A DNA stretch of 64,000 bases from the NCBI GenBank assembly GCA_964036295.1, contig OZ038467.1, positions 18,821,670 to 18,885,669 of the forward strand. Direction: 5' to 3'. Both the position numbers and the translations under genes were made by a program. Shown here piece after piece: positions 12,523 through 24,480 of the stretch. Below the pieces are notes generated by a model, which saw only the letters and a list, made by a program, of their open reading frames with translations, was not told the origin of the DNA and searched no databases. The DNA is from Plumapathes pennacea (taxonomy: Eukaryota; Cnidaria; Anthozoa; Antipatharia; Myriopathidae). Within the stretch, counting starts at the first letter, position 1, and the number at the start of each line of letters is the position of its first letter.

Positions 12523-12818
12523 ACGTAAATAATGGGAAGTTTAGCGCGCGCTCATGCACGAGCGATATACGTCATAACGGAAGATATTTAAAAACTAGAA
12601 ACCCGTTATATAGAGAGGTTTATCTCGAATTGATCAATGCAATTCTTGTAGTATTTTTATCAGTCAGGCCTTTAGGGTAGACGCCGATTTGAGATGTACG
12701 GTTATTTGAACGGATAACGGAACCCAAATAATCTATGCCGAAATATTTAGACAAATGATTGAATAATTTTTTTATCAAATAACTCTCGCTTACATAGTTT
12801 TAAGAAAAGCTTACGTTA

Positions 12819-13050
12819 AGGTGGTGTTACACTGGTCGATTTGCAACGACGATTTGCAACGCCGATTTGCTTCAAATTCGCGCAACGGTGTTGCAAGTTT
12901 TTGAATCGCTTTCAAAAACTTGCAACGCGTTGCAGCACTGCAAACATCGCGAAAAATCGTTCGCAATGCCGTGTTACGCCTCAAGGTTTGTTAGCGCAAC
13001 ATCGCATCGTTGCAAATCGTCGTTGCAAATCGACCAGTGTAACACCACCT
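12819..13050. mobile_element. Inverted-repeat element with TTA target duplication
   Basis: The ends are long perfect inverted repeats (more than 40 bp), starting 'aggtggtgttacactggtcg' and ending with its complement. TTA flanks both sides (12816-12818 and 13051-13053), the target type expected of PIF/Harbinger-like non-autonomous elements. The uninterrupted site is visible in unit A at about 4245-4252 ('acgtaagaggg') and in the second internal copy at about 14480 ('acgtagggatc'). The small ORFs inside are spurious. Confidence 0.85.
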
Positions 13051-13208
13051 TTAGAGGGCCTTTCTAGTTTCATAGAGAACAACTGTGGTTGCTGTGCACT
13101 TTGTAGTGCATAATATGCTAGTACTAAGTTTTAATCGGATTATTTTATGTCCGACCAGTTTAGTCAGAATAGTTTTTTTATGAAACATCTCTATCCACAT
13201 CGCAACTG

Positions 13209-13291
13209 AGTTTACCCTGCGAGTAGAACAACCTTTCTCTCCCTCGCTTCTTTGGGGGAAGAGAAAGGTGGTTCTGCTCGCAGGGTAAACT
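13209..13291. mobile_element. 83-bp foldback element
   Basis: Arms of about 31 bp, 'agtttaccctgcgag' at the left and 'ctcgcagggtaaact' at the right, two mismatches, about 20 bp of loop. Unit A reads straight through the site at about 4548 ('cgcaactgagttataacg'), so the hairpin was inserted in unit B. Confidence 0.8.
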
Positions 13292-14639
13292 GATTTATAA
13301 CGACACTGTACAAGTTAGTTATGTGCGAGTCCTAGCAAAAAAAATGCGAGCCTTCTCTTGTGTAAAGTTAGTTTAGGGGGAGGGGCTGGAGGATTTTGTA
13401 AAGAAATCAGAAGAGGAGCGGAAGAATACGTCAGAATAGATGAATGAATCCCCCGCTTCTTCTTCTGCAAGTAAAAAGACGCAGCTATAAAACTAAGCTT
13501 GATTTGTACGTAAGAAGGAGTACATTTAATTTGGGGAAAAATAGAGAGAACTAAATAAAACTAAAAACAGAAAATAAAAACGGAAGACAAAGGAGAAGAT
13601 AGTTAGAGACTAAGAAACAAAACTTGCGTGCATTGCTTCGGTTCGGATACAAATGTGAAACAAGTGATGACTGTTGATAACGTTTAATATTTTTACACTT
13701 TGCTTGTCTAGTTGAAGCGTAATACACGTACACAAAATAACTTAAAATGATGCGGATGAGGTGATTTTGTAGGGTGTTTCTGCATAGAAACCTTTCTCAG
13801 TATTGTAAGTTGTCGGAACGTATCGTTATGTTTATAAGTCATGAGTCATGCTGTATTCCGTTTTATTGCGAGTCTATTAGTCCTTGACTACACGTTTATA
13901 CAATTGTATTTAGTGTCCAGTTTGACTGCTTAAAGGGGCCCTCTCAGTCTTTTCAATATTTTTGTTTACATCTGGAAAACCATAGCTGAATTTGGTTTCC
14001 AACAGAAAGAACGTAATGAATCAAAAGAAAAATAGGTTAGTAGCACTTTGAGATCAAAAGAAACTAATCTTCTCCTCCAGCGAGTCGGATGGAAGTGGAT
14101 TGCTATTCATCTTTCGGGAGCCTCAAAAATGGCGGAACGGATTGTGGTTGAGAGGACCCTTTTAACGTCACGTGTTTTGGCTACATCGTACTGTTCTCTG
14201 CACCGCGTTTCAATTAAATATGAATATACTACAACGAAAAGCTAAGTTTGTTTTGCTCGAGGGACTTAAGGCAGGTCAGATTAGTAGGTTGCGTTTGCGG
14301 GGCTGCACACATTCGTTATCTTCACACACCAGCTTTCCTTCATCACACAAGCAGTCATTGTCACTCCCACAGGAATATTTGAACACCGTTCGGTGACACT
14401 GCAGATTTAAGTCGGCATTTTGTTAGTATATAATCCGCCAGTGCAAAAGCTTACATAGTTTTAAGAAAAGCATACGTAGGGATCTTTCTAGTTTCATAAA
14501 GAACAACTGTGGTTGCTGTGCACTTTGTAGTGCATAATATACTAGTACCAAGCTTTAATCGGATTATTTTATATCCGACCAGTTTAGTTAGAATTAAGAT
14601 AGAATATGATTTTTTGTTGTATACATTACTAACCATTAC

Positions 14640-16420
14640 TAACTAATAATTGCGTTCGACGTAGGAGAACGCAACCCTAATCTTGGTTCCATGGGGTCGA
14701 TGGGATACCTGTCACGTACTTTCGACCAGCGCGAAGAATCGAGATTTTTACCACAACACACTAGTTTCTCGCTCTCTGATTGGTCGATTTACCGTGGTAA
14801 ATAAGAGTCCAGACAACGATGCTGACGCCAGCTGACGCCAGCATGTCACGTTTTGCAGCGAAATACAACGAAAGTTTCCTGTATATTTCTAAATGTTGTG
14901 GTAAAAAACAAATTTCCACTGGTTTGCCGTGGTGTGGACTCTTATTTACCACGATTTACGTCATCACATGGTCAAAATTAGTTGCGGACTCACTCGGCGA
15001 AGCGCCTCGTGAATCCACAACATTTTGACCATGTGATGACATAAATCGTGGTAAATAAGAGTCCACACCACGGCAAACCAGTGGAAATTTATTAATTTTT
15101 GGTCGGGTGGGTGGGCGGGCGGGCGAGCGATGTGCAAAATCTGCGCCATTTTGAAAAATTACTATAAGCGCTCTGTGTCGCACGAGTGGCTCTGAATGAT
15201 CACACTGAGGTCTATCAAGACAAAGACAGCTACTTTTCACTAAAAGAAGCCAATACCTGGATAATAAGGGCAGCACGACAGCAAGAATTCAACAGAAAAA
15301 TGTAACTCGACTCGCGATTGCCGTATTTCAGTTTCTGCGTTAATGTAAATATACTCAATATGCAACCGACACTTTACTGATGTTCCAGATACTTATCTGG
15401 AAGAAATATACGGCTTTGTGGAGACAGGTATCGCGGTGATTCAATCGCAAGCCACAGGATGGTCGAATTGTGAAACTCTCGTGTGCAACTCAACATATTT
15501 CTTCCGACGAAGGTATAAGTCACATTTGACCATGTCTTACAATATTCGTATATCTTCAAAGAATTAAAATAATATAAAAAGAAAGAAAGTAAAAGTTTTG
15601 GTTTAATATTGCTTGGCCGGGGGTTCGAACCCGGACCGCACGGTCTTCGTGCTGCTCACTTCCGGTTTCAGACGAAACCCACGAACTTTTCGAGATCGTT
15701 ATAGGGAAAAGCATTTTAGAACAAAAACAACTCCAAGCAAAGAGAAGTCGAACGCACTTGACTAATCTCTGATTACTACTAGTTTAGTCCCCAATTACTT
15801 TTTCTAGCAAATTATTTATCAGTGTCCCCAATTTGTTTGTAAAAAGCTATTTTACCATAACACGTCATTTTCTCGTTTTGTGATAATTTTCGTCATAAGT
15901 AAGAGGATAGACACATAAAATCGAGCGCTGTCGACAGTGATTTGGACGAAAAATGTGGATTAAGTTTCAATTTTACCTCGATTCTTGCAAAACCGACATT
16001 CGGCAATTGAAGTGGAGAACCGGAAGTGTTCAGAGGCGAAACTCCTTGAGCTTTGTCTTGAACTTGTCGAGAAAACCGCAGCAGAAAAGCGTCTAGTTTC
16101 ATTTCTTTCCAACTTCTTTGACAGAATTTTATTTTGCAGACGCGAAATGCGCACGTGAAATTGTCACTTTTTGGCCAATGAAATGCCTTGAATTTTAACC
16201 TCTGCCAGTTAGAGAGCGAGAAAAGTTGTTGACAACATTTCGGTCAAATCGAACAAAATCCAGTTTTCTTGCGTGTTTTCCCCGCTTTGTCGCTAAAGTT
16301 TTGTTATTGTAAAAAAAAAAACAACTTAACGTCGGTTTTTTATGTGTCTCGGCGAAGCGCCTTGTGGATCCACATCTTTTTGACAATGTTATGACGCGTT
16401 TCATGATTAATAAGAGGAGA
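14640..16420. repeat. Inserted block with nested inverted repeats
   Basis: Absent from unit A. It contains a strong palindrome (14910-14977 and 15023-15090, arms nearly identical over 68 bp: 'ccactggtttgccgtggtg' with its complement). A further partial copy of the arm lies near 14781-14812 ('ggtaaataagagtcc'). The loop motif 'ctcggcgaagcgcctcgtg' recurs near 16349 as 'ctcggcgaagcgccttgtgg', and 'aagaggatagacacataaa' (15900) and 'aagaggagagacacaaaa' (16413) look like ends of a second related element. A box-B-like 'gggttcgaaccc' sits at 15621-15632 without a convincing tRNA fold. No gene supported. Confidence 0.7.
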
Positions 16421-16487
16421 GACACAAAAAAGTCAATTTGTTAAATTCTGTATAAACTCGAACGGTACAGTCCCATTGCTGACTCAC

Positions 16488-16887
16488 CGGTTTTCCTCGC
16501 ACAATCCAATCGGAAATAGTCCCTTTAGCACAAACGCTTTTCCTGTTACAGATGAACGTGGCACCTGCGCATTTGCACTCAGAGTCTTGTGAACAACTGC
16601 TGTTCTTAATATCTTTGCACTGAAACAAAGAGATAGAGGTCACTTGTTAGCAAAGAGATAGGATCACGTGTCACCAGAGAGAGGTCACGTGTCAGCAAAG
16701 AGAGAGAGGTCTCGTGTCAACTGTCGCATAATTGTTCGCGCCTTTTATTCTATCTTTTCCACCCTGCCCACTCCCCTAGGGATCCTCTACGGAGGAGAGA
16801 GGGCTAGTGGTGCCTCACCTGCTTAATATATGCCGCTGCACTCAGCGCGATCAGTGAAGCAAGCACGAGCAGAACTTTGGTTGTCAT
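16488..16887 (-). CDS. Small secreted cysteine-rich peptide gene, copy C
   Basis: Exons 16819-16887 (23-codon signal peptide) and 16488-16619 (44 codons). All six cysteines are in the same spacing as copy B, and the same GTGAGG and GTGAGT donors are present. The intron is only 199 bp because about 570 bp present in copies A and B is missing. Exon 2 differs from copy B mainly after the last cysteine (AKGTISDWIVRGKP in place of AKKTFIDSIMRGKP) and at one residue between cysteines 4 and 5. The concentration of changes in the tail fits a divergent secreted family, but the sample is small. A stop-bearing third exon is not identified. Confidence 0.8.
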
Positions 16888-18430
16888 CTTTTTGAATCTG
16901 GAATGAAAACATTAAGTCACATTTTTGACAATTTAAATACTAATACTGCTAATCTATTTGTGCCCAGCTGTTGATCTACAAGTCGTCCAACAGCATCATT
17001 ATTGTTTAGTCTCGTATTTTTTTCTCTGTTAAGAAACTCGTGATGGTTTTCGACTATTGTCTTCACTATAATGTTCTTTCTTTAACGTGTCTTTGCCGGC
17101 ATAGAAGGTACTATTTGCCAGGCACCGTATGTGACAGCCTTGTCGCTGTTTATTTAGGAAGCCCCAACAAGACTCGTGGACTGGATTATTGTTTTCTATA
17201 CGAGCCATATATCGATATGAAAAGTCTTCGGTACGAAGGAAAACTTTGTACAACCTTGGTCCACAAACATGGCGGCTGCATACAAAGGTTCACTAAGTCA
17301 ACCAAAAACAAATTGCGGCTACTTCGCCAAAATTTACCCCAGATAATCAAAAATTGGTATCTGGATTATTTTGATAGTGTTCTTTTCATTTCTGGAGGCA
17401 AAAAAGCAGTATCTGTTATTTTAGAGGTTTTTTTTTTTTTTTTTTTTTTTTGCAGTCTCGTGACCACTTGATGAAGACACGCTTCGCATAAGACGGGTCA
17501 CACGATCCAAACTCCCACGTGTCTGAAAATTCATAACCTCAGGCTTTACTAAATCAACCAAAAACAAATTGCGGCTGCTTCGCCAAAATCAAGCCTAGAT
17601 AATCAAAGATTGGTATCTGGACTAATTTAATAGTGCTCTTTTCATTTCTAGAGTCAAAAAGCAGTATCTGTTATTTTAGAGGGTGTTGTGGTCGCGTGCC
17701 CACTTGATGAAGACACGCTTCGCACGAGACAGGTCACACGATCCAAACCCCCACCTGTCTAAAAATTAATTACCTCAGGCTTTATGAGTGCCAGAAATTG
17801 AAAGAGCGTGAGAAAATATGTAAGACTGGAAAGTACCAGGCTCGCAGCTTTTACATATCAAAATTGGCAGCATTTTCCAGAAACATTTAGAATCCAAGAA
17901 ATAATCCAGAAATATTAAGAAGATTTGTATGGGAAAAGTTGCTGGGCGGAAGGGTTTGTTGAAGTGGAACGTGTAGGTATTCCTCCATTACTGATATAGA
18001 TTCCCTGAAAGTTTTACTATCGTCGTTAGCGGCTCCTACACGACTGTATGGAGCGACTCTTTGGTTGTTTGTGGTTTTGTTTGTCTTGCATCGTACACTG
18101 AAATTCAAGTGGATGAAAATAGAATGTATAGGTCAGCCAGCAACACGGATTTGATATTTGTTTGATTAGTGAACAAAGGAAAGGCAAATTATAGCGTAAT
18201 TTCACTACGGATTCGCCGCTTTTCATGTCTGAAGCTTTCTGCCCTTGGCTAAACGGCTGTGTTAACGATATTTAGCGACTTTTTTTTTTGTGGTTTTGAA
18301 TATCCGTTAATTGTACTTTTAGACACTATACTGGGTATTTAGACTACGTGCTATAATCTATCTTTTATCTCCAAGTGTGCACTTAAAGAACCCAAGGTTA
18401 AGTAAACATTCTTTCGAAATTTAACGCCGC
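16598..18430. repeat. Segmental tandem repeat, unit C (truncated)
   Basis: Third unit, colinear with the first 2.3 kb of units A and B. It includes the internal direct repeat of about 240 bp (near 17356 and 17605) and the 'gttagcggctcctacacg' segment (about 18025). Homology stops near 18430 ('ttaacgccgctctatttag'), just before the microsatellite position of the other units. A T-run of 25 at about 17427-17451 is unit-specific. No CDS is supported beyond the peptide exons. Confidence 0.85.
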
Positions 18431-18686
18431 TCTATTTAGAAATTATTGGCATTCCACGGTCGCTTTTCAACTTAACGCACCTTTTTGTAAATGCCACACA
18501 AGTAGTTTGTCTTTATATTTAGAAGTCACAGCGCAGGAAGCTATTGATGTTAACGTCGTGTCAGATTGCTTTTGAATAATTATGACATAATTCTCGTGTG
18601 TTTGTTTGTAGTAGCAGCAGCAATAATTGTAGTTTAGTTGTAGCTGCAGTAGCAGTACTAATACTATACAGTATACAGTAGTAGTA

Positions 18687-19133
18687 AGGGCCTCTTCATA
18701 TGAGCCCGGCTACCGAGATCTCGCCCTCCTACTATTTCCTTTGTAAAAATTCCGATGTGTTCATATGAGAGAGCGGGCCAGCCCGGTTACCGAGATCTCG
18801 CCCTCCTACTATTTCCTTTGTAAAAATTCCGATGTGTTCATATGAGAGAGCGGGCCAGCCCGGTTACCGAGATCTCGGTCTTTGCGACCGGGATCTCGGT
18901 TAACCGGGCTGGCCCGTTTCTCATATGAACACTCCAGCCCGGTTAACCGGGATGAAAATCGGTTTCAACTATGCGAGTCTGAAATGTACTTGCTTCTTAA
19001 TTTGGCTTTAATGGCAGAATTGGCAAAAACTTTTGCTTTATAGACACTCTATCTCGGTTACCCGGGCTGAAATTTCCCACATGAACACACGATCGGGCTG
19101 GCTCGGTTGACCGGGCTCATATGAAGAGGCCCT
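18687..19133. mobile_element. Inverted-repeat DNA element with TA target duplication
   Basis: Ends are 'agggcctcttcatatgagcc' and its complement 'ggctcatatgaagaggccct', flanked by TA on both sides (18685-18686, 19134-19135), as for mariner-type non-autonomous elements. Inside are a 78-bp tandem duplication ('ccgagatctcgccctcctac' twice) and several 'cccggttaccgagatctcg' motifs in both orientations. No transposase frame. Confidence 0.85.
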
Positions 19134-20780
19134 TAGTTGTTGTAGAAGTACAAGTACAAATAGAAATAGAAGTTGTTGTCCACGTTTTGCAGCACGATTA
19201 GATTTAACCGTGTACACAGTTAGTCAGTGATAGCCAAATGCTCGCAAATACTTCCAATATTTATCTGTAACAAATGTTCTTTGTCTTCAAGACCATCAAC
19301 TCACTTACCCTCCCCGGGTTCAGTCATTTTTTGTTTGTTTGTTTGTTTGTTTTATGTTTACTGCCGTATTTCCACATGTTTGGCTACTGGCTTATCAAAT
19401 ACATGATCCATCGCAACACTTTAAACGTCAAGCCTGGTATCATTTCCGCCGATGGAAGCTCTTGTTGAAACACCTGTCTCATTTCGCATTTCTCGCCAAT
19501 CTAAAGGACATCCGCTGGTGATCTGCATTCCCAGATAATCTACTTTCGTATTTAAATACCTGCTAAAGACCCATTTGCTCGCGTAAGGGTCGGCGTGCGG
19601 TCGGCATTACTTGAGTGCACGCGCCATTAACGACTGCATGTTATGCCACGGGGCTGACGGATACAGAGTCAATATTCCCTCATGCTTTAAAAGCACGTCC
19701 ATGTAAGAATAGACCCCTTCACGGTGTTGAATCCATGGGTAATCAGAGCAAATAAACTGCATATACATTCGTTTTTCTGATCGGTGGAACTTTGAAACAC
19801 ACCAAATTGTCATTTGCAAGCTTTCAGTGGTTCAGATTGTGAGTGATTTCGAGACTTCTCGCACGCGTCGTCGCCATGTTTCTTTGTTCTTGCCCTGATT
19901 ACCATTATGCATTCAATACTTTGAAGGGTTTTTTTTATTCGGACCCTACGTACTGTTGAGTAAGGTGTTTGTCGAAGGACAATGTTATTTTGAATGAATG
20001 AACAATGTTATTTTGTCTTGACGAGGAGTACCACACCATCAAATCAGCCGACATCGACCCCAGGCAATCTTTAAATATTCGGAACATTTTCTCATTACTA
20101 GTTTTATTTCTGTTCCTCACACTAGCATGTTTGCACAGAAAAAGCTCTGAAGCCAGATTTAAACTTTTCAGATTTGTAAGATTATAAGAAAAATAGAGGT
20201 TACTTGCCATGTAACATATATGTAATTTGATGAAGATTCATTTGCGTAGAGTCATGCGCTGTATGTGTGTATGCGTGTATGTATGTAATAGCAATTGGTA
20301 ATTGCCAAGGCTAAGAAAAAGTGACAACGATTAAGAGTCGTGGCGGATTACGAATGACATAAATATTTTATCTTTCGACAATTTTAATAATTATTCATAG
20401 AGATAAGCCCGGAAGCCCCCTGCTTGCTTATCATTAGGGGGTAACCAACGAACCATTTGCAAATATTACAAGATTTACGTTTAATGCTGGCGCCAGAAAA
20501 AGCCATTTGTCTTTTGTTAAGTGAAGTCCTTGATTTATGATATTACTAAAACTAGCTGCTTCTGCTTTTTGTTACATTTATAGACGTATTCCTTTCCTGG
20601 ATATAAAATATTTTTATGCAAGAAAAGCTGACTTCTCTTGGGCGGCGTTGTATAGATATACTGCATTTGGTCCACAGTCATGATAAAACAATTATGGCTT
20701 GAAAGAAAAGAAAGCCTGGGCGGCTTTTTCAGTATTTTTGTTTGATGAATCTACTTTTGTTTCTCTCAGTGCGGAACAAA

Positions 20781-21202
20781 CTCAACTGATCCGAGTGGAT
20801 TTGAAAACCACTGTATTGTCCTTGTGTTTCCTCACATTTCCTAATGATTGTACACAGCTAGTATCTATTCGAGTCGTGATTTATAGAGTGGATGTTCACT
20901 TAATGTTGAAGTTAGTTTGGTTTAAAACTTAATCGTGAAAGCTTTTGATAAAACAGGTTAGACAGAAATGGTCGATTCTACACACTTTTCCACTCAACTG
21001 ATCCAAGTGCGTTTGAAAACTACTGTATTTCCTTTGTGTTTCCTCGCTTTTCCTACTAATGGTACACAGCTATTACTTATTCCAGTCGCAGTTCATAAAG
21101 AGGGGATGTTCACTTAAAAGTCGAAGTCAGTTTGGTTTAAAACTTAATCGTGAAAACTTTTGGTAAGACAGGTTAGACAGAAATGGTTGATTCTATACAC
21201 TT
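20781..21202. repeat. Direct tandem duplication, 211-bp period
   Basis: 'actcaactgatcc' begins at 20781 and 20992. Both copies run through 'gtacacagct', 'ggtttaaaacttaatcgtg' and 'aggttagacagaaatgg'. They have diverged substantially (tens of substitutions), so the event is old. No coding signal. Confidence 0.85.
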
Positions 21203-23886
21203 TATCCAAACTCCTCACGCTTCTCTGTCGTGTTATTACGCCTTCATAAAAAGTCATACTTGCGTGTTCTCGAACATTGTAAATGATACAACGAAAATAT
21301 CACCAAGAGGCCGTTTCTCCTATTAACGTGTCGTTTGTATGTATAAACTAAAGTGGACCTTGCGTTCAAGTTCAACTCACCAGCGTTGCGTAAACTTCAA
21401 TCAGCTGTCTTCTCTCAGGCAAATTGGGAAATGTGGCGTCTCATGAGAAACCTTTATTATAAATGGGTGTTTGTTGACATCCTGTTCTTTCAAACAAACC
21501 TATTATTGGTATTACGATTGGTGCGGCTTTTGCCCTATCAGCATCCCGCCCCCAGACTCTTTTCATTTCTTGCGTAGTGAGTGCTGAAACACCTACAACT
21601 CGTACACATGCTCTAATTACTTTATAGCCACGGGGGAGTTTTTCTTATGTGCTTTGTCATGAACACGCGGAAGTGGAATTTGTTTGTGGCTAATGGCTCG
21701 ACAGAGTCGCTTAAAGGCAAAAACACATATTTGATGAACATCAGATTTTCTGATCAAACAAATCGCCCTTCCTTTTTCAAGTCACCAGAAATTCATCAGA
21801 CACGTGAATTCTCAAATACCTAATTATTCTAGATTGCTAGATCGGGTGCTAACATAGGATTTTGCCACGAAGTACGAACTAAATAGCCATCAATTGATAT
21901 TACTTCCTTTTGGCAATCTTTGGAAAATGTCAAGTCACTCGTTTTGTTTTGTTCCTGGAGTCGTTCTTAATGTTATTTGCATAGGCAGATGGCGTGTAGT
22001 TTTACTGAGAGTCGGCAGTACCGCGAAAGGGCTGAATAGAAAGTTGCGGGTCGAAATGGTGCCGTTCAAAAAAAGCGTCTTCCTTCTATTTTTAAGTTAC
22101 AATTCACTTATATGATATAAGGGATCCCCGATTTAACAATCATGGAATATCACCAACAAAATCTGGTATTTGCGGTTGTGCTGTTTTATTTCTTTTCGTG
22201 GCTAGAATCCTTAAACTTTGTCACCATATTATATGGTCTTCCACGAACACGGGACTCAAACCTAACAAATGACAAGATAGCTATTTTAAAATATGACGCA
22301 TTTTAAAACATTTGAAAAAAGTTCCCAAGACGACACATGTTAACGATCATTTGTCTTCATTATGAACTTACGTAAGGATTCGTATTTTGGACGCCGGTAA
22401 GATGTCCTATTTGCGTCACAGCGTCAGCTTATCACGATGTTTAGATATAGAAATCTACCGACAGAATAGTAACCAAAACTCCGTCGGTGATCGTCGGAAA
22501 CAGGACACGTCAAATAACCTTATACACCGATCTGACCCTCGAGATCAGAGCTGTCTAGTTTTGTTCTCCATTTGACGATATTTTGAGTAATAGAATGAAA
22601 AACAGTCATAAACTTTATAAATTGTGCTTATCGAGTATGTTTTCCGTTTTTAAACCCCTTATTGGTAATATTGAAATGACTAAAAGCCGAAATGACGCAG
22701 TGTGCTGATTTTAGCTTGAAACGTTATTTTTCTGCTCAGAGTTCACAGCGGGAAATTTTCGGCATCTCACAAATGCAGACCACAAAGGTGACCTCCGTGG
22801 TTGATTCATTTCTTAATTACATATTAAAACGGAGCCTTATCGCAAGGAAACAATTCAGACCAGACGGAAGTAATAAAATATTGAGTTAGTTTTAGCACTT
22901 AGTAATTAAAATGCTTCAGCCAACAATATAATTAGTATGTTCGCGTTACAAGTCTTCTCTCTGTATTCCGGGGACGCATCGAACCTTTTCTTTTTCTACT
23001 TCTTCATTCAAAGTCATGTTTTCGACCGTCATACTGACTGGAGTCGTGGGAAGCACTAATTATGTTTATTCTGTTTGATTGAGCGAGTGATATGAATTAC
23101 TGACAGTGGATAAGCCGCGCCACATAACTGAGATGTTACACAACGGAAAAAAAGATAGAACTAGAGAATGGAAGAAATTGATATCATGGTTTATGAATTG
23201 ACGTAAAAAAGACCAATGCGCGTGATCCAAAGTTCATTAAAATATTAGTAGCTTGTTCTGTTCTCAGCTTCAAATTGAGAGCGAATCTCTCGCCAACGCT
23301 TGAGTCCCATTTCCTTTCAGACTCAACGCTTTTTACTAATGAAGTGTTGGACCATTCTATGTGAACATTTAAATTAAAAAATACGTTGCTCTTATTGAAA
23401 CAGTTATTTCGGTCGCTGTCCCCCGAGTTATAACTTGTGAATGGCCTTATCTGGTAAAGAGAACCAAAAAAAAATCAGACGACGCTATTGCTACGGACTA
23501 TAAGTGGTCAAGATCACAAGCATGATGACTTGTTTTCTGTGCTGATACGATAACGTTATGAATTTCCCTCTTTTGTTCATGAAAATAACTTCGAATTTCG
23601 ACTTTTAAACATTTTTCGAAAAACCTATTTTTTAAAAACGTATTTTTTAATCCTTCGGATTTCGAATCACTCTGCTACTGCTTAGACTACCGCGGTAGTA
23701 GTGTTTCTTCAAAATTTAAGGTGTCACTGGTAAAATCATATGCAGCTTACAACAAGGGTGCAAAAGTTAACTTTGAATTTAAAAAATACGGGCGTAATTT
23801 TATCGACTACGGAATATATGTTTATGTGGAATTTTGTACCCAATGGCGACAGAAAAACATCTTTAAAATGCAACCTAGTTACTGCT

Positions 23887-23890
23887 ATTA

Positions 23891-23960
<70 letters not shown>
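23887..23960. repeat. (TTA)n microsatellite
   Basis: About 25 uninterrupted tta/tat repeats. The long Ile or Leu ORFs crossing it are artefacts. Confidence 0.97.
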
Positions 23961-23964
<4 letters not shown>

Positions 23965-24324
23965 TATAAACATTGTCATTATTCTAACATATTGTAATTT
24001 ATTACCATTATTGTTATACCAGTCATAAATTCGTAATAAAAATTATTTATTGCTTTGGCAATAAATGGAAAGATAAAAGCGAACGTTCTCTCTCACTATC
24101 TGCTGTTACTGCTACTACTACTGGTAATAACGATAATAATATTAATATTAATAATACGGTAATAATAGTAATAGATAATAAACCTTTATTATATGACTGT
24201 GACGTAGTTTTACCATACAAGGTCGCAGCAGAGTGCACACTTTGGATTTGTATTACACTGTAGAAAACCGGTTTGACCTTGATTTTGACCTTGATTTTGA
24301 TCATACTTATTACGCGAAACCAAA

Positions 24325-24480
24325 ATGGCCGACGAGAACGCTTTTCCACCTTTCAACGACGACGAACTAAGACTTGCCAGGCCAAAATATCACTTAACAA
24401 ACGACATCATGCTAAATAATTACGGTGATTATACTTCACTACATGACAGTCCTCCATCTGTCACCAATAATGCAAAATAA
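24325..24480 (+). CDS. Candidate small ORF or first exon, 51 codons
   Basis: Good start context (aaccaaaATGGCC). The product begins MADENAFPPFNDDELRLARP and contains YHLTNDIMLNNYGDYTS. Acidic, Asn/Asp-rich and well mixed in composition, it reads more like protein than the surrounding frames. It stops at TAA 24478-24480. No membrane segment or cysteine is present. It could be a short independent gene, a first exon read past its donor, or the remnant of a transposon ORF. No neighbouring exon could be tied to it. Confidence 0.3.
   Translation: MADENAFPPFNDDELRLARPKYHLTNDIMLNNYGDYTSLHDSPPSVTNNAK

Larger units (their letters stand above)
5999..16597. repeat. Segmental tandem repeat, unit B (expanded)
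   Basis: Second unit, colinear with unit A but about 4.6 kb longer. Extra material: 7105-7740 (lost from A, present in part in C), a microsatellite at 9014-9097, the 169-bp array at 9985-10742, an insertion at 10743-11924, foldback elements at 12819-13050 and 13209-13291, and 14640-16420 with palindromic and inverted-repeat sequence. Part of the unit is also duplicated internally: the 'ttttaagaaaagc ... gggatctttctag' stretch near 12800-13130 recurs at 14460-14590. Apart from the listed ORFs I see no gene in it. Confidence 0.9.
19136..24040. other. No supported gene
   Basis: ORFs are short, overlap on both strands and lack splice-consistent neighbours. Simple sequence: (gttt)n near 19330-19350 and (tta)n at 23887-23960. 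There is one local duplication (listed separately). I see no RNA gene. Confidence 0.6.

Noticed and set aside
15607..15680. Possible tRNA around 'gggttcgaaccc'
   Set aside because: A T-arm-like palindrome is present, but the anticodon stem would have a five-base loop and the acceptor stem does not pair; not reported as tRNA.
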